A DNA stretch of 64,000 nucleotides from Glaciimonas sp. PAMC28666 (GCF_016917355.1 NZ_CP070304.1:5166361-5230360), one strand, 5' to 3'. Shown: positions 52,154 to 61,804, counted from the stretch's first letter. Notes: generated from the sequence alone by a model not told the origin. Translations and numbers: made by a program.

Positions 52154-53788
52154 ATGACGAACATAACCACTCTCACCATCGACGGCTTCACCCTCACTGC
52201 AGCGCAGGTCGTCAGCGTGGCCCGTGCACCGTATTTGCCGGTGACGTTGGCGCAGTCTTCACGCGCCGCGTTAAAGGAAAGCCGCGATTTCATCGAAGCG
52301 ACCTGGATGCATGATGACGCGCCGATGATGTACAGCTTCAACACCGGTGTCGGGCTGTTAAAAGATACCCGTATCAAGGTCGAACACATTGCGTTGTTTC
52401 AGACTCAGCTGATCAAAGCCCATTGCGCCGGGATCGGCGAGCCATTTTCGGAAGAAGTCAGCCGCGCCACCATGTTGCTGCGTGCCAATGCTTTTGCGAG
52501 TAATTATTCGGCGCCACGGGTGGAGGTGGTGGACCGTCTGCTGGCGTTCCTGAACGCTGGCATTCATCCGATCATGCCGCAAAAAGGCTCGGTCGGTGCC
52601 TCCGGCGATCTGGCTCCACTGTCGTATCTGGCCGCCGCGATTGCCGGTTTCGACGAAGCCGAAGTGATGTATCAGGGTGAACGCATGCGTGCCCCGCAAG
52701 CCATTACCGCCGCCGGCATTGCGCCGGTCAAATTCGATTTGCAAGCCAAGGACGCCTCGGCCTTGATTAATGGCTGTACCGCCTCGCTGGCGGTGGCCGT
52801 GCTGGTAGCGCACGACGCGCGTAACTTGCTGAGCGATGCGTGCCTGTCACTGGGCCTGACGCTGGAAGCGATGCGGGCCGAAATGGCGGCCTTCGATGCA
52901 CGCATTCAGCAAGCACGTCCGCACGCCGGGCAAATCAAAACCGCTGCGGTGGTGCGCAAGCTGCTCAAGGGATCGACCCGCACCACGCATGCAGCGCGCT
53001 CGGTGCAGTTTCCGGAAGAGTCCCGCCGCACCGATATTCCGTATTCAGAACGGATTCAGGATGTGTATTCGTTGCGCTGTGCACCGCAAGTCTACGGTCC
53101 GGTGTTCGATGCACTCGACTACATCGACACCATCGTCGACAAGGAAATCAATTCGGCCACCGATAATCCATTGATCTTCGGCAAAGAGGGCGGCGGCTTT
53201 GAGATCATTTCCGGCGGCAATTTCCACGGCCAGTATCTGGCCCAGGCGATGGATCTGATGGCGATGGTGATGACCGATTTGGGCAGCATTTGCGAACGTC
53301 GGGTGGCGCGTCTGATCGATCCGACCTTGTCATGGGGCTTGCCACGCAATCTGATGAGCGGTGTGCGCGGGGTCAACACCGGTTATCCGGTGGTGCAATG
53401 TTCGTTGAGCTCCCTGGTAATGGAAAACCGCACCTTGTGCATGCCCGGAAGCGTCGACAGTATTCCGGCCAAAGGCAACAGCGAAGACCATGTGTCCAAC
53501 TCGACCTGGTGCGCACGCAAGGCCGCGACGGTGGTGGCAAATACCCAATATATTATCGGGGTCGAGATGTTATTGGCGGCACAAGCCTTGACCATGACCG
53601 AAGATTTGTTGCCGGGATTCGTCCTGGGCCAGGGCACACAAGCGGCCTATCAGGAAATCCGTCGCCAGATTCCCGCTTGTCTGGATGGTGATCGCTGGTT
53701 CCACGATGATATTCTGATGGCGCAATCGTTTGTGGTCACGGGATCGGTACGGAATGCGGTGGTAGAAAAAATTGGGGCGTTTGTTTAA
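52154..53788 (+). CDS. Aromatic amino acid (histidine-type) ammonia-lyase
   Basis: A 544-residue member of the HAL/PAL/TAL family, which removes ammonia from an aromatic amino acid using the self-made MIO cofactor. The MIO triad is A149-S150-G151 in VGASGDLAPL. Two residues characteristic of histidine ammonia-lyase are kept: H90 in KAHCAGIG (aligned with HAL His83) and E444 in NSEDHVS (aligned with HAL Glu414). Histidine is therefore the favoured substrate, with urocanate as product. It is about 30 residues longer than classical HutH. No hutU, hutI or hutG is nearby, so it may belong to a different pathway than Hut. The start is the ATG of MTNITTLTID; earlier in-frame sequence overlaps the amidohydrolase gene. 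Confidence 0.88.
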   Translation: MTNITTLTIDGFTLTAAQVVSVARAPYLPVTLAQSSRAALKESRDFIEATWMHDDAPMMYSFNTGVGLLKDTRIKVEHIALFQTQLIKAHCAGIGEPFSEEVSRATMLLRANAFASNYSAPRVEVVDRLLAFLNAGIHPIMPQKGSVGASGDLAPLSYLAAAIAGFDEAEVMYQGERMRAPQAITAAGIAPVKFDLQAKDASALINGCTASLAVAVLVAHDARNLLSDACLSLGLTLEAMRAEMAAFDARIQQARPHAGQIKTAAVVRKLLKGSTRTTHAARSVQFPEESRRTDIPYSERIQDVYSLRCAPQVYGPVFDALDYIDTIVDKEINSATDNPLIFGKEGGGFEIISGGNFHGQYLAQAMDLMAMVMTDLGSICERRVARLIDPTLSWGLPRNLMSGVRGVNTGYPVVQCSLSSLVMENRTLCMPGSVDSIPAKGNSEDHVSNSTWCARKAATVVANTQYIIGVEMLLAAQALTMTEDLLPGFVLGQGTQAAYQEIRRQIPACLDGDRWFHDDILMAQSFVVTGSVRNAVVEKIGAFV

Positions 53789-53870
53789 TTTTGTATAAAT
53801 TTCTGTAAACGTGCCAAAGTTAAAAGAAATAAATTAACTGAAATAAGTCCATCGAAACCGCAATAAAAAA

Positions 53871-53896
53871 CGCCTCCGCCTGAGCCGGTGGAGGCG
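53871..53896. terminator. Bidirectional-type terminator after the ammonia-lyase gene
   Basis: Ten-base arms CGCCTCCGCC/GGTGGAGGCG (one G-T pair), with six A's on the left flank and ATCTTT on the right. It should end the plus-strand amidohydrolase-lyase transcript, and the T-run is stronger on the minus strand. The other bases of 53789-54093 show no gene. Confidence 0.65.
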
Positions 53897-54093
53897 ATCT
53901 TTCAACGAATTCCCTCAAACATCCACGTTATCTACACGGTTAACTTAAAGACATCAATTTCCCATACGGGAAATCCGTTATTTGCGCAGCTGTTGTTGCT
54001 GAATTGATGAAAACACGCCGATATTGCTGCAGCGACGCTGTCAGGCGATTGCCCCCGTGTTAACATCTTTACTTTGATCCGCACTGCCCCTTC

Positions 54094-57000
54094 ATGACCT
54101 TATCCTCGCTCGCTCGCATCAATGATTTAGAAGCCGTTGTTCACCCCGACATTCTGTTAGGACCGATCCGACCGGAACTCATTCGCAATGAGGTCCTCGC
54201 CGATCTGCTCGAGGACACCGCTCGACGTGTGCCGGACCAGATAGCGTTAATTTTTGCTGATCGCAGCGTCACCTATCGTGAGCTCAACCAAACCGCCGAT
54301 CGTGCTGCCTCCGCGCTGATCGCCGCGGGCGTAAAACCCGGCCACATTGTGGGCTTATGGCTACCGCGTGGCATTGATTTACTGATCATGCAAGCTGCGA
54401 TTGCCAAGGCCGGCGCAGCCTGGTTGCCGCTTGATGCGGACACGCCGGTTGAGCGAATCGCAGTCTGCCTGGAAGATGCCAACGCCCCCGGTATCGTCAC
54501 CTGCGGTCTGTTTTCATCAAAGCTGGGAACGCTTGATCGCAGCGTCTGGACGATAGAAAACCTGCTTCAGCCAACCGCAACACCGGTGCTAAAACGCATT
54601 GGCTTGCTCAGCACGCATCCTGCGTATGTGATTTATACATCCGGCTCGACTGGTAAACCTAAGGGTATTGAGATCACTCAAGGCGGGATCTGTCACTTTC
54701 TGCGCAGCGAAAACGCGGTCCTTGGCGTCCGTGGCTCTGACCGTGTATATCAAGGTTTTTCGGTCGCCTTCGACATGTCTTTTGAAGAAATATGGATCAG
54801 TTATCTGGTGGGTGCAACACTTTGGATCGCGCCCAAGGAACTTGCTTCCGATCCAGAGGCATTGCCGCTTGCATTAGCGGCAAACGGCGTGACGGTGTTG
54901 CACGCGGTGCCGACTTTGCTGGCTTTATTCAATCAGGACATTCCCAGTCTGCGTTTGATCAATCTGGGCGGAGAGATGTGTCCGGAAGCCCTGGTAAACC
55001 GATGGGCCAAACCCGGACTGCAAATTTTTAACACGTATGGGCCAACTGAGGCGACCGTCTCTGCCAGTTTAGCAGCATTGCGCGCCAACGAGCCGGTCAC
55101 AATCGGTTCGCCTTTACCGAATTACGGCATGTTGATTATCAATCCGGCCACTGAAAACGGATTGATGCTGCTGCCACGCGGCGATACAGGGGAATTATGT
55201 ATTACCGGTCCCGGAGTCGCAGCTGGTTATCTTGGCCGCGCAGATCTGACGGCGGAAAAATTCTTACCTAACCCCTGGTCGTCCAGTGAGCACGATGGCC
55301 GCCTATACCGCACCGGTGATCTGGCCCGCATAGAACAAGATGGCCGGGTTCAATGTCTGGGGCGCACCGACGATCAGGTCAAGATCCGTGGCTTTCGGGT
55401 TGAGTTGGGTGAGATTGAAGAAGTATTGGCACGACAGTCCGGCGTGGGTACCGTCGCCGTGATATTGCGGAATGAAGATGGAATTGATCAACTGATCGCT
55501 TTTATCGTTCCAGAAAACGGTGCTGCAATTGCTACCAGCGCCCTCCGCAGCGGACTCGGCAAGCACTTGCCACCTTATATGGTGCCTGGTTTTTTTGAAA
55601 TCATGCAGGAGATGCCGCGGCTGACGTCCGGCAAAATTGATCGCAAAGCCCTCAAAATACGTCCGTTAACCGCAGCGAGTGCCGGAACCGCCGGGGTAGG
55701 TTCGGACACGGCAGAGACGCCAGCAGAGGTGGCTTTGTTCGCGGCCTTGACGACGTTATTTCCCGGACAGGTTATTCGCCGCGATGCTGACTTCTTTAGC
55801 GATCTGGGCGGTCATTCCCTCTTTGCTGCACGGCTTGCCTCTGCTTTGCGAGCCGATCCGCGCTATGCCCATGTCACCGTGCGCGACATCTATATGAACC
55901 GAGTGATCGGCCGCATCGCAGTAGTCTTGGCCGAGGAACCAGCAATCGCAGTTGCCGTCGATACCAGTTGGGTCGCGCCGTCTTCTTTAAAACGCTGGGT
56001 CTGCGGCGCTGCACAGGCCGCGGCAGTACCGTGGCTGGTTGCCATGCGCATGATGCAATGGCTGGCGCCATTTTTTACCTATCATTTTTTTACCGGCGAT
56101 CCGGGCGACTCAATCCTGCGCGCAATCGCCATGTCAGTCGGGGTATTTTTGCTGGCGACATTTTTTGAGTTCGGCATAGCAATTGCTGCCAAGTGGCTTA
56201 TTCTCGGACGCGTCAAGCCCGGGCGTTATCCGCTTTGGGGCATGACTTATTATCGCTGGTGGTTGACTGACCGTCTGATCGAGGCCGCGCCAACTTATTT
56301 GCTCAGCGGTTCCTCGATTTACACTTGGTGGCTAAGAGCGCTCGGCGCACGTATTGGCTCCGAAGTGTTGATTGGGTCCATGACATTACGGGTACATGAT
56401 TTGCTGATAGTCGAAAACGGGGCCACCATCGGTAATGCCGTCAATTTTGAGAATGCCCGTGTCGAGCACGGTGAGTTGCGCCTCGGAATAATTGCCATCG
56501 GGCCGGAAGCCAACGTGGGCTCCTACGTCGTCATGGAAGGCAATACCTCGATTGGCAGTTTTGGGCATCTGGAAGGACAGTCCGCGCTCAGCGATGGTCA
56601 ATCGGTCCCGGCAGACCGTGTTTGGGGCGGCTCCCCGGCACGCGATATCGGCGCTTTCGACAAGCGCTCTAACCCGCCGCGCCCGGCAGTAACACGCAGA
56701 CGTCAGGTCTGTGAATCAATCTTCTTCCTGATCGGCGCGCTACTCATCACGACCCTGTTCTTCATGCCCGTTTTCCCAAGCTTTATTCTGATCGACTGGC
56801 TCGACAACTATGACCGCTTCCCATGGTTGCAAAGTAACCAGTTAAGTTTTCAGTTATCTAAATATTTTGTGATGGCTTTCCCGGCGACGGCGGTATTGAT
56901 TATCTGCACTGCATTATTATCAGCCGGTATCCGCTGGAGTATCTTGCCACGGCTCAAAGCCGGTAGTTGGCCGGTTCGAAGCAATAAATATTGCAGCAAA

Positions 57001-58140
57001 TGGTTGGTGAACCAGATTCAGGAATCCAGCTTGAGCGTACTGCATGGTGTCTATGCAACAATCTACGCCCCTTTCTGGTATCGTCTGCTCGGTGCCAAAG
57101 TTGGTCGCGGTGCTGAAATTTCTACCGCGCTGGGCGTGGTGCCGGACATGCTGACGTTAGGCGAAGAAACCTTCATTGCCGATGCCGTGTTACTCGGGGA
57201 TGAACAAATCGACGGTGGCTGGATGCGGATGCAACCCACGGTTATTTCGCGCCGCAGTTTCGTCGGCAATGGTGCTTATATTCCCGACGGCACCACACTG
57301 CCGGAGAACGTCTTGATCGGCGTCCATTCGCGCGCGCCCGCCAATGACAAAATGCAGAATGGCGACGTGTGGCTAGGCTCGCCGCCGATCAATCTTCCCG
57401 CAAGAGAAGAAGTCTGTGGGTTTCCCGAGCATCTCACCTTCCGTCCCTCCAAACGACGCCGTCTCGGTCGTGGCTTGGTGGAAGCGTTTCGGATTGTCTC
57501 ACCGCATGCCATCGTGATCGCCGTGGGTTATACGTTGGTCTTGAATCTGATGCCCTTGGCTGGTGCCGGACTGTGGGGCGAAGTGATCTGGTTACTAACC
57601 TTGTCAGGCCTGATGTACGGCGTCGGCACATTCATCTGGATTGTTTGTATCAAATGGTTATTTCTAAGACGCTACCATAAGTGTAGCGTCCCGATGTGGA
57701 CGCCTTTTGTATGGTTATCCGAAGGCGTCACCAATCTCTACGAGGGAATCGCCGTACCTAACCTGCTCAATTACTTGCGTGGCACACCTTGGCTGCCGTT
57801 AGCATTTAACTTGCTGGGATGTAAAATCGGACGCGGCGTCTATCTCAATACCACAGACATCACCGAATTCGACTGCGTCTCCATCGGCGACTATAGCGAA
57901 CTGAATGCCCTTGCCTGCCCGCAAACTCACCTGTTTGAAGATCGCGTCATGAAAATCGATCATGTCACTATCGGTAAGCGCGTGTATATGGGGCCGCGCA
58001 GCGCGGTGCTGTACAGCGCGATTGTGGGTGATAACGCCAAACTGGGCGCGCTGACGTTGGTCATGAAAGGTGAGCAAATTCCCGCTGGGACGAGTTGGCG
58101 CGGATGTCCTGCGGCGCCAGAGTTAAAGGGATCAGTTTGA
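54094..58140 (+). CDS. Pls/PosA-family membrane non-ribosomal peptide synthetase
   Basis: A 1348-residue integral-membrane NRPS with the layout of epsilon-poly-L-lysine synthetase (about 1320 residues). The adenylation domain (about 35-545) has YTSGSTGKPKG, FDMSFEEIW, NTYGPTEA, RTGDLAR and the end lysine in TSGKIDRKAL. A carrier domain follows with S575 in GGHSLFAARL. The remainder alternates hydrophobic segments (about 640-725, 870-960, 1145-1210) with soluble left-handed beta-helix (hexapeptide-repeat) domains, such as those around IGSEVLIGS, VGRGAEIS and IGRGVYLNT. There is no condensation or thioesterase domain; in Pls the C-terminal domains catalyse chain elongation of an isopeptide polymer. 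I infer a membrane-made amino acid polymer or acyl-amine product. The substrate is not assigned. A phosphopantetheinyl transferase gene follows 23 bases later. Confidence 0.88.
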   Translation: MTLSSLARINDLEAVVHPDILLGPIRPELIRNEVLADLLEDTARRVPDQIALIFADRSVTYRELNQTADRAASALIAAGVKPGHIVGLWLPRGIDLLIMQAAIAKAGAAWLPLDADTPVERIAVCLEDANAPGIVTCGLFSSKLGTLDRSVWTIENLLQPTATPVLKRIGLLSTHPAYVIYTSGSTGKPKGIEITQGGICHFLRSENAVLGVRGSDRVYQGFSVAFDMSFEEIWISYLVGATLWIAPKELASDPEALPLALAANGVTVLHAVPTLLALFNQDIPSLRLINLGGEMCPEALVNRWAKPGLQIFNTYGPTEATVSASLAALRANEPVTIGSPLPNYGMLIINPATENGLMLLPRGDTGELCITGPGVAAGYLGRADLTAEKFLPNPWSSSEHDGRLYRTGDLARIEQDGRVQCLGRTDDQVKIRGFRVELGEIEEVLARQSGVGTVAVILRNEDGIDQLIAFIVPENGAAIATSALRSGLGKHLPPYMVPGFFEIMQEMPRLTSGKIDRKALKIRPLTAASAGTAGVGSDTAETPAEVALFAALTTLFPGQVIRRDADFFSDLGGHSLFAARLASALRADPRYAHVTVRDIYMNRVIGRIAVVLAEEPAIAVAVDTSWVAPSSLKRWVCGAAQAAAVPWLVAMRMMQWLAPFFTYHFFTGDPGDSILRAIAMSVGVFLLATFFEFGIAIAAKWLILGRVKPGRYPLWGMTYYRWWLTDRLIEAAPTYLLSGSSIYTWWLRALGARIGSEVLIGSMTLRVHDLLIVENGATIGNAVNFENARVEHGELRLGIIAIGPEANVGSYVVMEGNTSIGSFGHLEGQSALSDGQSVPADRVWGGSPARDIGAFDKRSNPPRPAVTRRRQVCESIFFLIGALLITTLFFMPVFPSFILIDWLDNYDRFPWLQSNQLSFQLSKYFVMAFPATAVLIICTALLSAGIRWSILPRLKAGSWPVRSNKYCSKWLVNQIQESSLSVLHGVYATIYAPFWYRLLGAKVGRGAEISTALGVVPDMLTLGEETFIADAVLLGDEQIDGGWMRMQPTVISRRSFVGNGAYIPDGTTLPENVLIGVHSRAPANDKMQNGDVWLGSPPINLPAREEVCGFPEHLTFRPSKRRRLGRGLVEAFRIVSPHAIVIAVGYTLVLNLMPLAGAGLWGEVIWLLTLSGLMYGVGTFIWIVCIKWLFLRRYHKCSVPMWTPFVWLSEGVTNLYEGIAVPNLLNYLRGTPWLPLAFNLLGCKIGRGVYLNTTDITEFDCVSIGDYSELNALACPQTHLFEDRVMKIDHVTIGKRVYMGPRSAVLYSAIVGDNAKLGALTLVMKGEQIPAGTSWRGCPAAPELKGSV

Positions 58141-58163
58141 ACCACATCAGCACGCTCTGAACG

Positions 58164-58814
58164 ATGCTCGAATACGGATCAGGGCAGCCTGTCGCTGCTA
58201 TCCCATGGCCGCAGGCAGCCTCTGATCTGCAGAAAATTGGCATGACAGAAGATACCGATGGTTTGAAATCGCCACTGATCGTGATCAGCGTGATAACACC
58301 GCTTACGTCCATACGCGATAGCGCCCGAGAGAGAATTCGTATCGCACTAAGAGAAGCGTTGGGCTTCTTGCTGAATATGTCGCCCCTCTCAGTACCGTTA
58401 GTCACGGAACTGGGGCAACCCATCCGTCTGGCGCTGCCCGCTCTGCATCTTGGGCTTTCATTAAGCCACGAACCCGGCTTGTCAGTGGCAGCGATAAACC
58501 TGCGCGGCAAAGTCGGCATCGACCTGATGCGCGTCAATGCCATTGCCGACTGGCGACAAGTAGCGCAGGACTATCTCGGGCACGAAACTGTTAAGCGGAT
58601 TGCCGATCTGCCATCAAGTGGTCAATCCCATGCGTTTGCGCAAGAGTGGACGCGTTACGAAGCATGTCTTAAATGTCTTGATATTGGTATCAGAGAGTGG
58701 GACCCGAGCCTGGATATCGAGATGCGTCAATGCATTGTAAATCCTTTGATTTTACCCAACGGCATGGTCGGCACCGTCGCCACTTTACCCGCCATCCCAC
58801 CGCACATTAAATGA
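58164..58814 (+). CDS. 4'-phosphopantetheinyl transferase
   Basis: A 216-residue Sfp/AcpT-like enzyme that attaches the phosphopantetheine arm of coenzyme A to carrier proteins. Motifs are the GIDLMRV acidic segment (family GID.E) near 115 and EWTRYEACLKC near 165-175, in place of the family W..KE...K, with the lysine kept. The first glutamate of GIDxE is replaced (LM), a mild oddity. It sits right behind the Pls/PosA gene and is very likely its dedicated activator; it may also serve the A-T-TE protein at the window's left end. A different start within the first 25 residues is possible. Confidence 0.82.
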   Translation: MLEYGSGQPVAAIPWPQAASDLQKIGMTEDTDGLKSPLIVISVITPLTSIRDSARERIRIALREALGFLLNMSPLSVPLVTELGQPIRLALPALHLGLSLSHEPGLSVAAINLRGKVGIDLMRVNAIADWRQVAQDYLGHETVKRIADLPSSGQSHAFAQEWTRYEACLKCLDIGIREWDPSLDIEMRQCIVNPLILPNGMVGTVATLPAIPPHIK

Positions 58815-58847
58815 TGGCGGCGCGTCTTGACATCACGCCCAGGTTCA

Positions 58848-59285
58848 CTAGACGATCACTTTGCCGCGCATCGCTTTGTCTTGCCCACGTCGAGTCTTTT
58901 TTTCAACTCGTTTAAGCTGGGATGAATAACTCGGCTTGGTAGGACGACGGCGTTTTTGAACCACCGTCACCCCCAGCAACAACGCCCGTAGTCGCTCCAG
59001 AGCATCAAATTTATTTTGTTCCTGGCTGCGTGATTGCTGCGCCTTCAAAATGACGACGCCATCCTTGGTAATACGCTGATCCTGTAACGCCAACAGCTTC
59101 TCCTTATAAACAGCCGGGAGTGATGAGGCGTTGATGTCAAAGCGCAGATGAATCGCTGAGGAGACTTTATTAACGTTTTGGCCGCCCGGACCTTGCGCAC
59201 GCACGCCAGTCATCTCAACCTCTGAGAGAGGAATGCTCAGACTATCAGTAATTAGCAGCAAATTTTGATCGTTAGGAGGGGACAT
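58848..59285 (-). CDS. arfB: Alternative ribosome-rescue factor, peptidyl-tRNA hydrolase
   Basis: ArfB (YaeJ) frees ribosomes stalled at mRNA ends. The 145-residue product has the release-factor GGQ at 34-36 (AQGPGGQNVNK) and the long basic C-terminal tail (KRRRPTKPS then KKTRRGQDK) that enters the mRNA channel. These features, with the short length, separate it from release factors 1 and 2. A TATAAT lies about seven bases before the ATG, so the leader is short or absent. It is convergent with the phosphopantetheinyl transferase gene. Confidence 0.94.
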   Translation of the reverse strand: MSPPNDQNLLLITDSLSIPLSEVEMTGVRAQGPGGQNVNKVSSAIHLRFDINASSLPAVYKEKLLALQDQRITKDGVVILKAQQSRSQEQNKFDALERLRALLLGVTVVQKRRRPTKPSYSSQLKRVEKKTRRGQDKAMRGKVIV

Positions 59286-59375
59286 TTGCCCTATTATAAA
59301 GCGGCAATTTCGAACGACCTAATCACCCCCAGCAAATACCACGGTTGCATTCCGATAAATTAAAGGGATCCCCTG

Positions 59376-59975
59376 ATGCGCGCCAGAGTAATGAGAAACA
59401 ATCGTTGGTTGATTTTGCTATTCATCGTTGCCATTGGCGCAGATGCAGATGCCAATGCAAGCGCGACCGAGCACTACACAATCGATCCCGACCATACGTT
59501 TTCTTCCTTCGAATATAGCCATTGGGGCCTATCGACGCAACGCAATCGGTTCGACCGCACCAGCGGCTACATTGCACTTGACCAGACCGCCGGAACCGGT
59601 GAGATCATGATTGAGATTGATGCGGCGTCTGTGAATACCGGCACCGAAATGTTTAATAAAGCCTTACGCGCGAGCGAATTTTTTGATGCCGAAAAATATC
59701 CGAAAATCCTCTTCACCTCCACGCACTTACTGTTTGACGGGGGCACTCTCAAACAAGTCGAGGGCGACCTGACCATTAAAGATATCACGCATACCGTGAC
59801 GCTAGAAATAACCAATTTCAATTGTCGCTTTATGTTGCTATACGGCAAGCGTGCTTGCGGGGCCAATGGCTTTGTTAAAATTCTTCGCAGTGACTTCCAC
59901 CTGGGCCGTTTTGTGCCGTTCGTCAGCGATGCAGTGACATTGCACGTAGTGGTCGAAGCGATCAAGGATTATTAA
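59376..59975 (+). CDS. YceI-family periplasmic protein
   Basis: A 199-residue secreted lipocalin-like protein of the YceI family, which binds isoprenoid-like molecules in periplasmic extracts of E. coli. It has a signal sequence (hydrophobic WLILLFIVAIGA, cleavage near ADANASA around residue 30). The YceI core follows: YTIDPDHTFSSFEYSHWGLS, then SVNTGTEMFNKALRASEFFD and FVSDAVTLHVVVEA at the end. Two starts, 15 bases apart, are possible. It is divergent from arfB and convergent with the YbiR-like gene. Its function is unknown. Confidence 0.9.
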   Translation: MRARVMRNNRWLILLFIVAIGADADANASATEHYTIDPDHTFSSFEYSHWGLSTQRNRFDRTSGYIALDQTAGTGEIMIEIDAASVNTGTEMFNKALRASEFFDAEKYPKILFTSTHLLFDGGTLKQVEGDLTIKDITHTVTLEITNFNCRFMLLYGKRACGANGFVKILRSDFHLGRFVPFVSDAVTLHVVVEAIKDY

Positions 59976-60068
59976 CGCTCAGGAGCGCTTGCTTTGCCCG
60001 AAGCAGTTACAAGAAAATAGCTGGGCGGCAAGCGCAGAAGCGACGCCATTTTTGGCATTGTCACTGCG

Positions 60069-61223
60069 TTATAAGAACAGCCAGGAATACACTCCCCCTC
60101 CAACCACCAGCAAAAACGGAATCGAATAAGCGTGAAAGGTAATCCATGCTTTTTTGTCCGGCGTCATCCGCAAAGCAATGATATTGGCGAGTGAGCCCAG
60201 CATGAAACCAAACCCGCCGACGTTGACAGAGAAAGCGATCAATCGCCAGTCTCGCGTATATTCGGCCAGCAAAATCGCCGCTGGAACGTTGCTAATGAAC
60301 TGCGATGCCACGATTCCCGCAAGATAGAGCCGTTGCGGATGTTCGAGGCCAGCACCTTGCATCAGTGAGTGCACGACAGGCAATTGCGCGACCAAGCGTA
60401 GATCGACGAACATTAAAATGAAGACCAGCAACAGCGCCCAGTCGATTCGCGCCACCACATTTCGCTGCGTCATGAGAAAAATTGCCAATACGACGAGCAA
60501 AGCGGGCACCGCATAATGCCGGTCTGTCAGAATTAAAAACGGCACGTACATGACGAGCGACAAAAGGAGCAGTTTTTTATTGATCGGCGACGCCGTCGCG
60601 TCCTCCTCAACCATCAATTTCAAACCCGGAAAGGCAACCATCGTCAGCAAAACCAATGGAATGATGGAAATATACACCATCGGTAACATCGCGATGACAT
60701 AGTCCTGGAACGACAGATGGGAAAGTTGCCAGAGAAATAGATTTTGTGGATTCCCAATCGGTGTCAGCGCCGATCCTGCATTGGCCGCCAGAGCTTCAAA
60801 AATGATCAGACGGGTAATCGGCAATTTGATCGTTGAACGCAAACTCAGTGTCAACGGCACCATGACGAAAAGCCCCACATCATTCGTCAATAGCATCGAC
60901 AGCAATGCAGTGGCAAGTACCAGAAAAACGGCAAGTGCGCGCTCTGTAGGCATTAATGAGGTCAGTTGCCGTCCCAGACGCGTTAAATACCCGCTCAGTT
61001 CCACACCCTTTGTGAGGACCAGTAAACCAGCCAGGGTAGCAATGGTGGGCCAATCGACTAGATGAGGATATTGGGGGACTTGCTGGGGAGCGATGGCTGA
61101 TAAGACCAGCAAGATGATGAACAGGCTCTGGAAAAAATAATCTTTGCGTAATGTTTTAAATAAGGTCGTGAAAAAGGTTGAGAACAAAGATGCGGTTGGT
61201 GGAAGTTCAACATTACTTTTCAT
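60069..61223 (-). CDS. ybiR: YbiR-like SLC13/ArsB-family transporter
   Basis: A 384-residue inner-membrane transporter with about ten hydrophobic segments, of the ArsB/NhaD/SLC13 superfamily. It is close to E. coli YbiR as I recall it, sharing LTKGVELSGY, LLTNDVGLFV, NAGSALTPIGNPQN, SNVPAAILL and NVGGFGF. Its substrate (an anion or sodium-coupled organic acid) is unproven. I start it at MKSNVELPP, which avoids a non-conserved cysteine/histidine-rich leader in the longer frame; neither start has a clear ribosome-binding site. It forms a single-gene unit convergent with the YceI gene. Confidence 0.85.
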   Translation of the reverse strand: MKSNVELPPTASLFSTFFTTLFKTLRKDYFFQSLFIILLVLSAIAPQQVPQYPHLVDWPTIATLAGLLVLTKGVELSGYLTRLGRQLTSLMPTERALAVFLVLATALLSMLLTNDVGLFVMVPLTLSLRSTIKLPITRLIIFEALAANAGSALTPIGNPQNLFLWQLSHLSFQDYVIAMLPMVYISIIPLVLLTMVAFPGLKLMVEEDATASPINKKLLLLSLVMYVPFLILTDRHYAVPALLVVLAIFLMTQRNVVARIDWALLLVFILMFVDLRLVAQLPVVHSLMQGAGLEHPQRLYLAGIVASQFISNVPAAILLAEYTRDWRLIAFSVNVGGFGFMLGSLANIIALRMTPDKKAWITFHAYSIPFLLVVGGGVYSWLFL

Positions 61224-61393
61224 TATTGAATGAGTGATATTTGCACAGCGGTGAGCAGAATGGGACCATACAACAGACGCGGGCAATGAACCAACGCTGC
61301 AGGCATACAGCAACATACAACAACATACAGCACTCCGCTACCTTGCGCTGAATTCCCGCCAGCGGTCCCTAAGAAAGCTGGATTTAAGGCCAT

Positions 61394-61804
61394 CTAAGCC
61401 GATGTGCTCTCAATTTCAAAGCGTAACTTTTTGATCGACGCATCAAGGTCGTTTTTCATCTCATCCCATGTATTGACTCCGCTATTTTTTAAATCCATGC
61501 ATTTTTTATCAAGATCATGCAGGTCGCGCTGGAAACCCTGGACAACCGGTTCCAGACGTAACCTGGCAGCGCGGCTCGATTTTTTTGCCTTGACGTTAAG
61601 AACCTCGACCTTCGTCTTCAATTCGGATATTTGCTGACGCGCCGCTTTCAGGTACGTATCTCGCTGTACTTCGACGCCATACATTTTTTGGCGCCAATCT
61701 GGGGCAGATTCGGCGATCGTCATCTGGTACAGCCCTGAGAATATTATACCGGCGAGCAATAAAATGCCGATTTTTGACTTGGTAGGTTTGATGGTCCGCT
61801 TCAT
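61394..61804 (-). CDS. Small membrane-anchored coiled-coil protein, function unknown
   Basis: A 136-residue protein I cannot assign to a named family. Residues about 10-30 (ILLLAGIIFSGLYQ) form one hydrophobic helix after a basic start (MKRTIKPTKSK), so the rest should face the periplasm. Residues about 45-130 are highly charged, with heptad-like spacing (QQISELKTKVEVLNVKAKK, then DLHDLDKKCMDLK), suggesting a coiled coil. The ATG chosen has GGGGGA about seven bases upstream; a longer frame of 180 codons lacks such a site. It precedes the YbiR-like gene on the same strand. Confidence 0.65.
   Translation of the reverse strand: MKRTIKPTKSKIGILLLAGIIFSGLYQMTIAESAPDWRQKMYGVEVQRDTYLKAARQQISELKTKVEVLNVKAKKSSRAARLRLEPVVQGFQRDLHDLDKKCMDLKNSGVNTWDEMKNDLDASIKKLRFEIESTSA

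Noticed and set aside
52154..53788. Idea that the ammonia-lyase had lost the histidine-specifying residue
   Set aside because: A first alignment placed a glutamate (E77) there. Re-aligning on the AGIG segment puts H90 at the HAL His83 position, so histidine specificity remains the best reading.
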